From the NCBI GenBank assembly GCA_050633545.1, contig JBOEGS010000002.1, positions 434,001-498,000 of the forward strand: a stretch of 64,000 nt of DNA, read 5' to 3'. Of the stretch, positions 51,780-59,963 are shown piece by piece (the stretch's first letter is position 1; the number at the start of each line of letters is the position of its first letter). A program made the position numbers and the translations under genes. A model generated the notes under the pieces. That model was not told where the DNA came from, searched no databases, and worked only from the letters and a program-made list of their open reading frames with translations. The DNA comes from Litorivita sp050633545 (GTDB lineage Bacteria > Pseudomonadota > Alphaproteobacteria > Rhodobacterales > Rhodobacteraceae).

Positions 51780-54073
51780 GCAAGGACACACCGCCCCGAT
51801 CCCCCCGCAACAGTGGCGCGGGCAAACCCACGATCCTGACCCGCCGGATGCAGACGGTCAGCCACGGCGGCGTGACGCTTTTGAACGCGGTCGAGCGTTT
51901 CGAAGACGGCAAGCGCAGGGTTGATCTCTATTTTCGCCAAGGCGCCGATGCGGCCCTGATCGAGGGCGGGGCAGGGACGACCGTGACCGAGGTGCGCTCG
52001 GTCGGCGGCGCGCCGTGGTTTTTGTGCGATGTTGATACGGCGGTCGGCCCCATCCGGTTCAAGATCGCGGGGCAAGAGATCGAGGTCATCCCCGTCGCCG
52101 CCGAGCAAAAGCTCTTTGAGGGGCGCAATGCCGCCTTGGCCACGCGCAATGGCGAGCGCCCCGAGATCGTGCGCGACTGGCTCGACTATCACGCGCGCGA
52201 ACATGCGATGGACGGCGCGGTGATCCTCAACCGCGCCGATCCGGCGGCGCGCGACGGATTTGCCAAAAAGCTGGCCCGTATGGTGGCCGATCTGGACCAT
52301 GACATCATGGTTGTGGTGCTCGATGCCGATGCGCCGCTGGGCGCCGATGACGCCCCGCCCGAAGCCCATCCGATTTGCGTTCCCGAAGCACCCGGCAAGG
52401 ACCGGATGGAGATCCCCGAGGCCGAACCGTGGTCCGCCCCGTTGGCGGCGGTTCTGAGCTACGAGATTTGCCGCGCGCGCTTTTTGGGCACGGCGCGGGC
52501 CGTGGTCAATATCGACGTTTACGATCTGCTCTTTCCCGGCCCGCAAGGCAGCGTGTTCGACGGCGCGGTGGATGCGCCGACGGGGCTGATCCCCGTTTTG
52601 GGGCAACATTGCTACCCGTGGCGGGTGCGCAAGGATGACAAGGCGCATTTCGCCGATCATATCTGTGTGCAATTCGACGCGCAGGGGCTCAAACAACGTT
52701 GGTGCATCGCCCCCGCCAAAGCCCCCAGCGAGGCGGTCTGGCGTTTGGTGCGCATTGGCCGCGTGCCCACGGCGACGGATCGTGCGGGGCTGTTCTACCG
52801 GCATATGGCGCTGCGCCATCCGACGGATTCGGTGTCCAAAATTGTCCCGAAAACCAGCCTGATCGAACATCCGCCCCTGCTGGAGATGAGCGCGCAGCGT
52901 TTTGGCCATAATCCCGTGCGCATGCCCGAACTGTCGACCGATGATCAGAGCAAGGGCCGTGGCCGCGCTGCCATCGTCACCACGATGAAAAACGAAGGGC
53001 CGTTTATCCTTGAATGGATCGCCTATCACCGCGCCATCGGTTTTGACGATTTCCTCGTTTATACCAATGATTGCACCGACGGCACCGATACGTTGCTCGA
53101 TCTGCTGCAAACCAAAGGCTATGTGCAGCACAAGGACAACCCGTTCAAAAAATCCGGCCTCAAGCCGCAGCACGCCGCATTGCAGGACGCCGACAACGAG
53201 GATGTGATCAAAAACGCCCGTTGGGTGACCTGTATCGATGTCGATGAATATGTGAACATCAAACTGGGCGATGGCAGTTTGGATGCGCTGTTTGCCGCTG
53301 TGCCCGAGGCCAATATGATCGCCATGACGTGGCGGCTTTTCGGCAATGGCGATGTGCATGAATTCGAGGATCGCCCGATCACCGAGCAATTCACCCGCTG
53401 CGCCCCCGAACTGGCCCGCAAACCGCATCAGGCATGGGGCTTCAAGACCCTGTTCAAAACAATCGGCCTGTTCAAAAAGCTCGGCGTGCACCGGCCCAAG
53501 GGGCTGAACCCGCAGCTCTGGGAAGACATCAATTGGGTCAACGGGTCCGGCGCGCCCCTACCCAAAGAGATGTTTCGCAACGGCTGGCGTTCGACGGTGG
53601 ATACCTACGGCTATGATCTGGTGCAGCTGAACCACTACGCCGTGCGCAGCGCCGAGAGCTTTTTGGTCAAACGCGACCGCGGGCGGGTGAACCACGTCGA
53701 CCGCGACCAAGGGCTGGCCTATTGGTTCCGCATGAACAACAACTTCGAGGAAGAGACCTCGATCCAGTCGCGCCTGCCGATGATGCGGGCCGAGATGGAC
53801 AAGATGCTCGCCGATCCGCAAATCCGCGCCGCCCATGAGCATGCGGTCGAAATGCACCGCGCCAAGATCGACGCGCTGAAGGCGACCGAGAAATATTCGG
53901 CCTTTTACGCCGAACTCACCGGCCCGCGCCTCGAAAAGCTCAGCCGCATGCATTTGCATTTCGGCTCTGCGGTCTTTCTCACCGGTCCCGATTGCGTCCC
54001 TGCCGAGGTGATCGCCCGCGATCCGGACGAGGAGTTTTTCTTTACCGTCGAGGCGGGCGAGACAAACCATTAG
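51776..54073 (+). CDS. Two-part protein: unknown N-terminal region fused to family 2 glycosyltransferase
   Basis: A 765-residue protein. Residues 1-390 have no recognised fold (HGGVTLLNAVERFEDGKRRVDLYFRQGADAALIEGG ... VVVLDADAPLGADD) but contain DLLFPGPQGSVFDG. Residues about 395-700 are a family 2 transferase (VTTMKNEGPFILEWIAYHRAIGFDDFLVYTNDCTDGTDTLLDLL, DxD in CIDVDEYVNI). The domain is homologous to the upstream transferase, so the two probably arose by duplication. The ATG overlaps the upstream stop (ATGA). No membrane helix seen. Confidence 0.82.
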   Translation: MSKDTPPRSPRNSGAGKPTILTRRMQTVSHGGVTLLNAVERFEDGKRRVDLYFRQGADAALIEGGAGTTVTEVRSVGGAPWFLCDVDTAVGPIRFKIAGQEIEVIPVAAEQKLFEGRNAALATRNGERPEIVRDWLDYHAREHAMDGAVILNRADPAARDGFAKKLARMVADLDHDIMVVVLDADAPLGADDAPPEAHPICVPEAPGKDRMEIPEAEPWSAPLAAVLSYEICRARFLGTARAVVNIDVYDLLFPGPQGSVFDGAVDAPTGLIPVLGQHCYPWRVRKDDKAHFADHICVQFDAQGLKQRWCIAPAKAPSEAVWRLVRIGRVPTATDRAGLFYRHMALRHPTDSVSKIVPKTSLIEHPPLLEMSAQRFGHNPVRMPELSTDDQSKGRGRAAIVTTMKNEGPFILEWIAYHRAIGFDDFLVYTNDCTDGTDTLLDLLQTKGYVQHKDNPFKKSGLKPQHAALQDADNEDVIKNARWVTCIDVDEYVNIKLGDGSLDALFAAVPEANMIAMTWRLFGNGDVHEFEDRPITEQFTRCAPELARKPHQAWGFKTLFKTIGLFKKLGVHRPKGLNPQLWEDINWVNGSGAPLPKEMFRNGWRSTVDTYGYDLVQLNHYAVRSAESFLVKRDRGRVNHVDRDQGLAYWFRMNNNFEEETSIQSRLPMMRAEMDKMLADPQIRAAHEHAVEMHRAKIDALKATEKYSAFYAELTGPRLEKLSRMHLHFGSAVFLTGPDCVPAEVIARDPDEEFFFTVEAGETNH

Positions 54074-54182
54074 GCGCGCGCCCGTCGCGACTGCGCTTTC
54101 CCTAGGGTGACTTTGGCATTTATCGCGGCGCATAAACCCGCCATAGTCACGCCAAGAACACTCAGGGAGAGAGACAGATCAC

Positions 54183-55328
54183 ATGACACTCAAGAGCAAA
54201 GCCGCCGTTTTGCGCGCCACCGGATTGCCGGCGCCCTATGCCAAAAGCCAACCCCTGCAAATCGAGGAGGTGTTCCTCGATCCGCCCAAACCGACCGATG
54301 TGGTGGTCAAGGTCACCGGCGCGGGCCTGTGCCATTCGGACCTGTCGGTGATCAATGCTGACCGCGCCGCCCCCGTGCCGATGGTCATGGGCCATGAGGG
54401 CGCGGGCGAAGTGGTCGAGGTCGGCAGCGCCGTGACCGACGTCAAGGTCGGCGATCCGGTGGTCTTCCAGTTCTCGGTGTCTTGCGGACGGTGCCGCACC
54501 TGTCTTGGCGGACGTCCGCAGATTTGCGAAGCCGCCCCTGCGGCGCGCGCGGCGGGCGAGTTGATCTCGGGCGGCAGCCGGATCAAGGACGCGGACGGCA
54601 ACACCATCCGCCATATGGTCGGCGTGTCGTGTTTTGCCGAATATGCCGTGGTCAATCGCGGCAGCGTCGTGGTGATCGACAAGAGCATCGCCCTGACCGA
54701 TGCGGCGCTCTTTGGCTGCGCGGTGATGACCGGCGTTGGCGCGGTGGTTAATGCGGCCCATGCCGCCGTGGGGGACCGCATGGCGGTGTTCGGCCTTGGC
54801 GGTGTGGGCCTGTGCGGGGTCATGGGCGCCAAAGCAGCGGGCGCAGATACGATCATCGCCATCGATCTCGAACAGGCCAAGCTCGACAAGGCTCTGGCGC
54901 TGGGCGCGACCCATGCGATCAATGCGCGCGATCCCGATCTGGTCGAAAAGGTCAAAGACCTGACCCATGGCGGGGTGGATTATTCGGTCGAACTGGCCGG
55001 TGCCATTCCGGCGATGGAGGCGGCCTATGCCATCACCGCGCGCGGCGGGCGGATCGTCACCGCGGGCCTGTCGCCGATCGGGGCGAAATTTGCCTTTGAA
55101 CATGGCGATCTGGTCACCAATGAAAAATCCATTTGCGGCTGCTATATGGGCGGATGCGTTCCGGTGCGCGACATCCCGCGATTCCTCAAGATGTATCAAA
55201 ACGGCCAGCTTCCGGTGGATCAACTGATCGACGGCTATATCGGTCTGGACGAGATCAACGAAGGCTTTGACAAACTCGCCTCGGGCGGCGCATTGCGGCA
55301 AATCCTTGCGCCTCACGGGATTGGCTAA
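54183..55328 (+). CDS. Zinc-dependent alcohol dehydrogenase (class III-like MDR)
   Basis: A 381-residue medium-chain dehydrogenase. Catalytic zinc ligands include Cys50 (GAGLCHSDLSV) and His71-Glu72 (MGHEGAGEV); the structural zinc uses Cys101, 104, 107 and 115 (CGRCRTCLGGRPQIC). The nucleotide-binding site is AVFGLGGVGLCGVMGAKAAGA followed by AIDLEQAKLDKALALGATHAI. The Asp in AIDLE suggests NAD. It could oxidise alcohols or formaldehyde-glutathione; substrate open. AGGGAGAG lies upstream. A terminator follows. Confidence 0.88.
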   Translation: MTLKSKAAVLRATGLPAPYAKSQPLQIEEVFLDPPKPTDVVVKVTGAGLCHSDLSVINADRAAPVPMVMGHEGAGEVVEVGSAVTDVKVGDPVVFQFSVSCGRCRTCLGGRPQICEAAPAARAAGELISGGSRIKDADGNTIRHMVGVSCFAEYAVVNRGSVVVIDKSIALTDAALFGCAVMTGVGAVVNAAHAAVGDRMAVFGLGGVGLCGVMGAKAAGADTIIAIDLEQAKLDKALALGATHAINARDPDLVEKVKDLTHGGVDYSVELAGAIPAMEAAYAITARGGRIVTAGLSPIGAKFAFEHGDLVTNEKSICGCYMGGCVPVRDIPRFLKMYQNGQLPVDQLIDGYIGLDEINEGFDKLASGGALRQILAPHGIG

Positions 55329-55339
55329 TACCAATGCGG

Positions 55340-55368
55340 GGCGGCGCGGGGTCTCGCGCCGCCTTTTG
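55340..55368 (+). terminator. Terminator after the zinc alcohol dehydrogenase
   Basis: GGCGGCGCG (55340-55348), loop GGGTCT, CGCGCCGCC (55355-55363), then TTTTG. Nine-base-pair perfect stem, 12 bp after the stop. Confidence 0.88.
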
Positions 55369-55400
55369 TCTCTCCCCTGACCCCTTCGAAAGGCAGCGTC

Positions 55401-56801
55401 ATGTCGCAGCCGCCCCGTCCCGAGCCTTCTGCCTTTTTGCTGGTGCTCGTCTGCCTCAGCTCCGCCGCCGCGCAACTCGGTGCGCCGAGCGCCCTGACCG
55501 CCGCCATCGCGGGGCCGGCGCTTTTGCTGTTTTTCCTGCGCGAATGGCGCCATCTGGCACAGGTCGCGCGGATTTTGGTGATGATCTCTCTGCTCGGTGC
55601 GGGCCTCATGCTGATGAGCGGCAAAATCGGGCTGGACACTTTGGTGCGGGCCACGGATCGCGCCGCGTTCTTGGCGTTTTTCGTCACGGCGCTGAGCCTG
55701 TTGCAAGGCGCAGCGGCGCGCTCGCCGATGATCCGCAAATGCGGCGTGGCTTTGGTCGAACAACCCCCCGGACGGCGCTATACGGTGCTGACCGTGGGAG
55801 GGGCGCTTTTCGGGGTGCTGCTCAATCTGGGCACGCTGTCGCTTTTGGGCTCGATCATCAAAGGCGGCGTCGATGCGCGCAGCGCCGCGACCGAGCCGCG
55901 CATCTCCGAAATCCGGCTGCAGCGCATGACACTGGCGATGCTGCGCGGCTTTTGTTCGATCCCGATGTGGTCGCCGACGACCATGACATTGGCCATCGTT
56001 TTGTCGGGCCTGCCTTCGGTGCGCTGGATCGACATCCTGCCCGTGGGCCTTGCCGCGACGGTGGTCTATCTGGGGCTGGGGTGGGTCACGGACCGCTTCA
56101 CCTACCCCAAACCGGCCCCTGCCAACCGCACCGAAGGCGCGCCTTTGACGGCGCTTGTGCCGCTGGTGGGATTGGTGGTTTTGATCCCCGCGCTGGCCTA
56201 TTCGCTCGCCGCGGCGCTGGATCTGTCGATGATCGCGGCGCTGCTCATCGCGGTGCCCTTTATCGCGCTGGGCTGGATCTATATCCAGATGCGCGGCGCG
56301 GGTGATCCGCATCCTTTGCGCGCCTCGGGTGGCTGGCTCTTGCGCGACGTGATCCCCGGTCTGCCGCAGATGCGCTCCGAAGTGGGCATATTCGCAGGCT
56401 CCGCCTTTATCGGCGTTCTGGTTCCGCCGCTGATCGATTTGCCCGCCGTCGGCGCGGCGGTGACGCAGATGGGCCTGTCCGAAGGCGCGGTTCTGGTCTT
56501 GTCGTTCTGGGCGATTGCCATCGGGTCGGTCATCGGCATCAACCCGATCATCACCGTCACCATCGCGGTCGAAACCCTGCCCAGCCTGCCCGGATTGGCG
56601 CTTTCGGACCTGTCGATCGCGCATATGGTGACGATGTCATGGGCGATTATCGTCGGACTGTCGGCCTTTTCGGCCTCGGTGCGCATCGCCGCACGGGTGA
56701 TCGAGCACGACGCGGCGGCCATCGGGTTGCGATGGAACATGCGGTTTTCGGCGCTGATGACCGTGGTGCTGACGCTCTATTTGTTCTTTATCGGCGCCTG
56801 A
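55401..56801 (+). CDS. Polytopic membrane protein, putative transporter
   Basis: A 466-residue inner-membrane protein with about ten to twelve helices, among them LGAPSALTAAIAGPALLLFFL, YTVLTVGGALFGVLLNLGTLSLLGSII and AVLVLSFWAIAIGSVIGINPIITVTIAV. FCSIPMWSPTTMTLAIVLSGLPSVRW and GINPIITV look like re-entrant or substrate-site segments of anion or organic-acid transporters. Family not identified. It converges and overlaps by 25 bases with the CaiB gene. Confidence 0.75.
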   Translation: MSQPPRPEPSAFLLVLVCLSSAAAQLGAPSALTAAIAGPALLLFFLREWRHLAQVARILVMISLLGAGLMLMSGKIGLDTLVRATDRAAFLAFFVTALSLLQGAAARSPMIRKCGVALVEQPPGRRYTVLTVGGALFGVLLNLGTLSLLGSIIKGGVDARSAATEPRISEIRLQRMTLAMLRGFCSIPMWSPTTMTLAIVLSGLPSVRWIDILPVGLAATVVYLGLGWVTDRFTYPKPAPANRTEGAPLTALVPLVGLVVLIPALAYSLAAALDLSMIAALLIAVPFIALGWIYIQMRGAGDPHPLRASGGWLLRDVIPGLPQMRSEVGIFAGSAFIGVLVPPLIDLPAVGAAVTQMGLSEGAVLVLSFWAIAIGSVIGINPIITVTIAVETLPSLPGLALSDLSIAHMVTMSWAIIVGLSAFSASVRIAARVIEHDAAAIGLRWNMRFSALMTVVLTLYLFFIGA

Positions 56802-57946
56802 TCCGCGCGCAAAACCCCCGCACCGATCAGTTCCTCGACCTCCTCTTGGCCAAAGCCCCAGCCTTGCAACGCTGTGGCATTATCGGCCCCCGCGTGGGGC
56901 GCGGGCGGCGGCATTTGCGCGGGCGCATTGGCAAAGCGCGGCGCGGGGGCGGGCTGTGCATATCCGGCGGAGGTGTCAAACACCCCGCGCGCCACGTTAT
57001 GGGGGTGCTGCGGCGCCTCTTCCAGATCAAGCACAGGGGCAAAACACACATCCGTTCCCTCGAAAACCGCGCACCACGCGTCGCGGCTCTTTTGGCGGAA
57101 AACAGTCTCTAACTCGGCCCGAAGCGCGGGCCAATGAGCCGGATCATCGCGCCCTTCGACCGCCGCACCGCTCAGCCCGAGCCCTTCGACCAGCAGGGCG
57201 AAAAACTGCGGCTCCAGCGGCGCGAGCGATATCCATTTGCCATCGGCGCAGACATAGGTGCCGTAAAACGGCGCGGCCCCGTCGAGCCGGTTCGAGGCGC
57301 GCGCGTTCTGCCATCCGCCATTGGCCAAAAACCCGTAGATAAACCCCATCAACGTGGCCGTCCCATCGACAATCGCCGCATCCACCACATCGCCTTCGCC
57401 GGTCTTGGCCGCGCGCAAAAGCGCCGCCACCATGCCAAAGGCCAAAAGCATTCCGCCCGCGCCAAAATCACCAAGCAAGTTCAACGGCGCCACCGGAGCG
57501 CCCTCTTTGTCGCCCGTCGCCCAAAGCGCCCCCGACAGGGCGATATAATTGATGTCATGCCCCGCCGCATGGGCCAAGGGGCCGTATTGCCCCCATCCGG
57601 TCATCCGACCGTAAACCAGCGCCCGATTGCGCGCGGCGCAGACCTCGGGGCCGAGGCCCAAACGTTCCATCACGCCGGGGCGAAAGCCTTCGATCAACCC
57701 GTCGGCCTGCGCCACCAGCCGCAAGGCAACCTCAACCGCCGCAGGGTCCTTGAGGTCAAGCGTCACCGATTTGCGCCCGCGCCCCAAGACATCGCCATAG
57801 GCCTGATCGGGCATGGCCTTGCCGCCCGATGCGGCGCGATCGATGCGGAGCACCTCGGCCCCCATATCGGCCAACATCATGCCCGCAAAAGGCCCCGGCC
57901 CGATGCCTGCAAATTCGACGATCCGTATCCCTGTCAACGGTCCCAT
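56777..57946 (-). CDS. CaiB/BaiF-family CoA-transferase (alpha-methylacyl-CoA racemase-like)
   Basis: A 389-residue class III CoA-transferase (MGPLTGIRIVEFAGIGPGPFAGMMLADMGAEVLRIDR). The catalytic Asp lies in NLLGDFGAGGMLLAFGM and a family segment is YGRMTGWGQYGPLAHAAGHDINYIALSGAL. The length and HAAGHD-INY context suit racemase-type members, which isomerise branched-chain acyl-CoA. GGGAGG precedes the start at 57946. It is followed by no obvious partner gene. Confidence 0.9.
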   Translation of the reverse strand: MGPLTGIRIVEFAGIGPGPFAGMMLADMGAEVLRIDRAASGGKAMPDQAYGDVLGRGRKSVTLDLKDPAAVEVALRLVAQADGLIEGFRPGVMERLGLGPEVCAARNRALVYGRMTGWGQYGPLAHAAGHDINYIALSGALWATGDKEGAPVAPLNLLGDFGAGGMLLAFGMVAALLRAAKTGEGDVVDAAIVDGTATLMGFIYGFLANGGWQNARASNRLDGAAPFYGTYVCADGKWISLAPLEPQFFALLVEGLGLSGAAVEGRDDPAHWPALRAELETVFRQKSRDAWCAVFEGTDVCFAPVLDLEEAPQHPHNVARGVFDTSAGYAQPAPAPRFANAPAQMPPPAPHAGADNATALQGWGFGQEEVEELIGAGVLRADQAPIKNK

Positions 57947-58037
57947 GATGTGCCTCCCGCTTGGATCATCGCATCACGTTAATGCGCCCCCCGCAGCGGC
58001 GCAACAATCGCGGCGGATGGCGGGCAAAACGGCGGGC

Positions 58038-58072
58038 AAAACAAAGGGCGCCGTGCATGTCGCGCGGCGCCC
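58038..58072 (-). terminator. Terminator of the nitronate-monooxygenase-like gene
   Basis: GGGCGCCG (58046-58053) and CGGCGCCC (58065-58072) form an 8-bp stem. On the minus strand TTTGTTTT (58045-58038) follows, 25 bp after the stop. Confidence 0.85.
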
Positions 58073-58096
58073 TCAAAATCACAAAACAGTCTCTGA

Positions 58097-59086
58097 TCAG
58101 GCGCGTTTCCACCCAAGCTGCGCCGCCAGCCGCTCTTGCGCGGCGATATATTCGGCCTGCAGACGAGCGACCAGATCGGCGGTCGGCACCACATCCTTGA
58201 CCGCGCCGATGCCTTGGCCCGAGCCCCAGATCTCTTTCCAGCTTTTCGGCTTGGCACGGCCCGACCCGAAATCCATTTTCGACGGATCGGAGATTTCCAG
58301 ATGGTCGGGATCCATGCCGGTTTTGGCGATCGACGGCTTGAGGTAGTTGCCCCAAACGCCGGTGAACAGGTTCGAATACACGATGTCCTCGGCGGTGCAC
58401 TCGGCGATCATTTTCTTATAGGCCGCATCGGCATTCGCCTCGGTCGTGGCAATAAAGGCCGACCCCGCATAGCCGCCATCCGCGCCCATGGCTTGCGCCG
58501 CCAGAATGCTGTCGCCGCGGCCGATGGCACCGGACAAGAACACGGGCCCGTCAAACCATTCGCGGATTTCCTGCATCAAGGCGAGCGGCGATTGCGCCCC
58601 CGCATGACCGCCCGCACCGGCGGCCACGGCGATCAAACCGTCGGCGCCTTTTTCAATCGCCTTATGGGCAAATTTGTTGTTGATCACATCGTGCAAGGCG
58701 ATGCCGCCGCAATCATGCGCGGCTTGGTTCACCTCTTCGCGCGCGCCCAAAGAGGTGATCCAGATCGGCACCTTGTGACGGTGGCAAATCTCCAGATCCC
58801 GCTCCAGCCGCGCGTTCGAGCGGTGCACAATCTGGTTCACCGCATAGGGGGCGGCGGGGGTGTCGGGATTGGCTTGGTTATAGCGGTCAAGCTCCTCGGT
58901 GATCTTGGTCAGCCACAGGTCAAGCTGCACCTCCTCGCCGTCCGCCTCGCGCGCATTGAGCGCCGGAAACGAGCCGACGATACCCGCCTTGCACTGGGCG
59001 ATCACCAGATCGGGGCCGGAAATGATAAAAAGCGGCGAGCCGATCAGCGGCAGGCGCAGAGTGTCGAAAATTGCGGGCAGGGCCAT
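58097..59086 (-). CDS. FMN-dependent nitronate monooxygenase-like oxidoreductase
   Basis: A 329-residue TIM-barrel flavoprotein of the 2-nitropropane dioxygenase/nitronate monooxygenase family. Motifs are LPLIGSPLFIISGPDLVIAQCKAGIVGSFPALNA, the phosphate and His segment AAGAGGHAGAQSPLAL, and SGAIGRGDSILAAQAMGADGGYAGSAF. It may detoxify nitronates such as 3-nitropropionate or act as another flavin oxidoreductase. TGAGGAG precedes the ATG. A terminator follows, so it is a single-gene unit. Confidence 0.88.
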   Translation of the reverse strand: MALPAIFDTLRLPLIGSPLFIISGPDLVIAQCKAGIVGSFPALNAREADGEEVQLDLWLTKITEELDRYNQANPDTPAAPYAVNQIVHRSNARLERDLEICHRHKVPIWITSLGAREEVNQAAHDCGGIALHDVINNKFAHKAIEKGADGLIAVAAGAGGHAGAQSPLALMQEIREWFDGPVFLSGAIGRGDSILAAQAMGADGGYAGSAFIATTEANADAAYKKMIAECTAEDIVYSNLFTGVWGNYLKPSIAKTGMDPDHLEISDPSKMDFGSGRAKPKSWKEIWGSGQGIGAVKDVVPTADLVARLQAEYIAAQERLAAQLGWKRA

Positions 59087-59298
59087 TGTGATATCTCCTC
59101 AGATGCTATGCCGTCCGGCGCGCTCTCCTTGCGCGCGCAAAACGGTGCCCGTCAAATATCGGGGCGCTGGGGCAGAGGTTAGGGGAGCGCGCAGGGCTTA
59201 GAAACAGCAAAATGCACAAAGCGCCGTAAGGTTCTTTTGCGCGGATTTTGGCGGTGTTTGCGGCGCGCGGCCCTTCGGCGCGGGGCGAAAAACAGTCT

Positions 59299-59955
59299 CT
59301 ATTCTTGCGAAAACTGGCGTAATCGCGTCACGCAAAGCGAGATATGCGCCTGCCGGATCGTCGCCGCAGCCTGCGTATCGCCAAGACGGACGGCCTCGCC
59401 GATCTGGGCGATCTCGCGGGCGAAAATCTCGGATTCTGCCGCCAGATCGAGCCGTGTGATCGAGGTCAGCCAGATCCGCGCGGTTTGGTAATAGAGCCGC
59501 AAAGACATCTCGCGCAGGGCCTCATTGCCCGTCAGGCTGGCGCCGAAGCGAAAGAAATCCATGTTCAATTCGGCAAAACGGCGCGCATCGGGCGCGGCCA
59601 GCAGCGCGGCGGCGCGATCCTCAAAACGTTGCATTTCGCGCTGGTGCGCGGCGGTGATCGTAACGGGCGACAGCCGCCCCACCAGCCCCGCCAATTCGCA
59701 GCGCAACGCATAGGTGCGCGCCATCTCGCCCAGCGGCACATCGGTCACAAAGGTGCCCGCGCCATGTTGGCTGTCGAGCAATCCGGCGTCTTCGAGCCGC
59801 GCCAGAACCCGCCGGATCGGGGTGCGCGACAGGTCGAATTCGGCAGCGATCTGCGCCTCCGACAACCGCCTACGCGGGGCATAATCGAGCAGGCAGATGC
59901 GCCGCAACAGCGTCTCGTAAATCTGCTCCAATCGCTCCTTGGCCTCGGCGGACAT
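59299..59955 (-). CDS. GntR-family regulator (FadR/FCD-type)
   Basis: A 218-residue regulator. The winged helix YAPRRRLSEAQIAAEFDLSRTPIRRVLARLEDAGLLDSQHGAGTFV sits at the N-terminus, followed by a helical effector domain with His residues (ITAAHQREMQ, RQAHISLCV) of the FCD type. The ATG at 59955 follows AGGAG; the longer start at 59979 overlaps the M20 gene. Same strand as the M20 and M24 genes, nine bases after the M20 stop. Twin TTGTGCACAA palindromes at 62347-62462 fit its family operator (TTGT-N2-ACAA). Confidence 0.87.
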   Translation of the reverse strand: MSAEAKERLEQIYETLLRRICLLDYAPRRRLSEAQIAAEFDLSRTPIRRVLARLEDAGLLDSQHGAGTFVTDVPLGEMARTYALRCELAGLVGRLSPVTITAAHQREMQRFEDRAAALLAAPDARRFAELNMDFFRFGASLTGNEALREMSLRLYYQTARIWLTSITRLDLAAESEIFAREIAQIGEAVRLGDTQAAATIRQAHISLCVTRLRQFSQE

Positions 59956-59963
59956 GGCGGCTC

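Noticed and set aside
51494..53491. 665-codon minus-strand frame over the glycosyltransferase genes
   Set aside because: His/Arg-rich shadow sequence opposite family 2 transferases with clear DxD motifs.
54162..56624. 820-codon open frame on the minus strand
   Set aside because: Extremely Arg/His/Gln-rich translation, antisense to the zinc dehydrogenase and the membrane protein; typical high-GC shadow.
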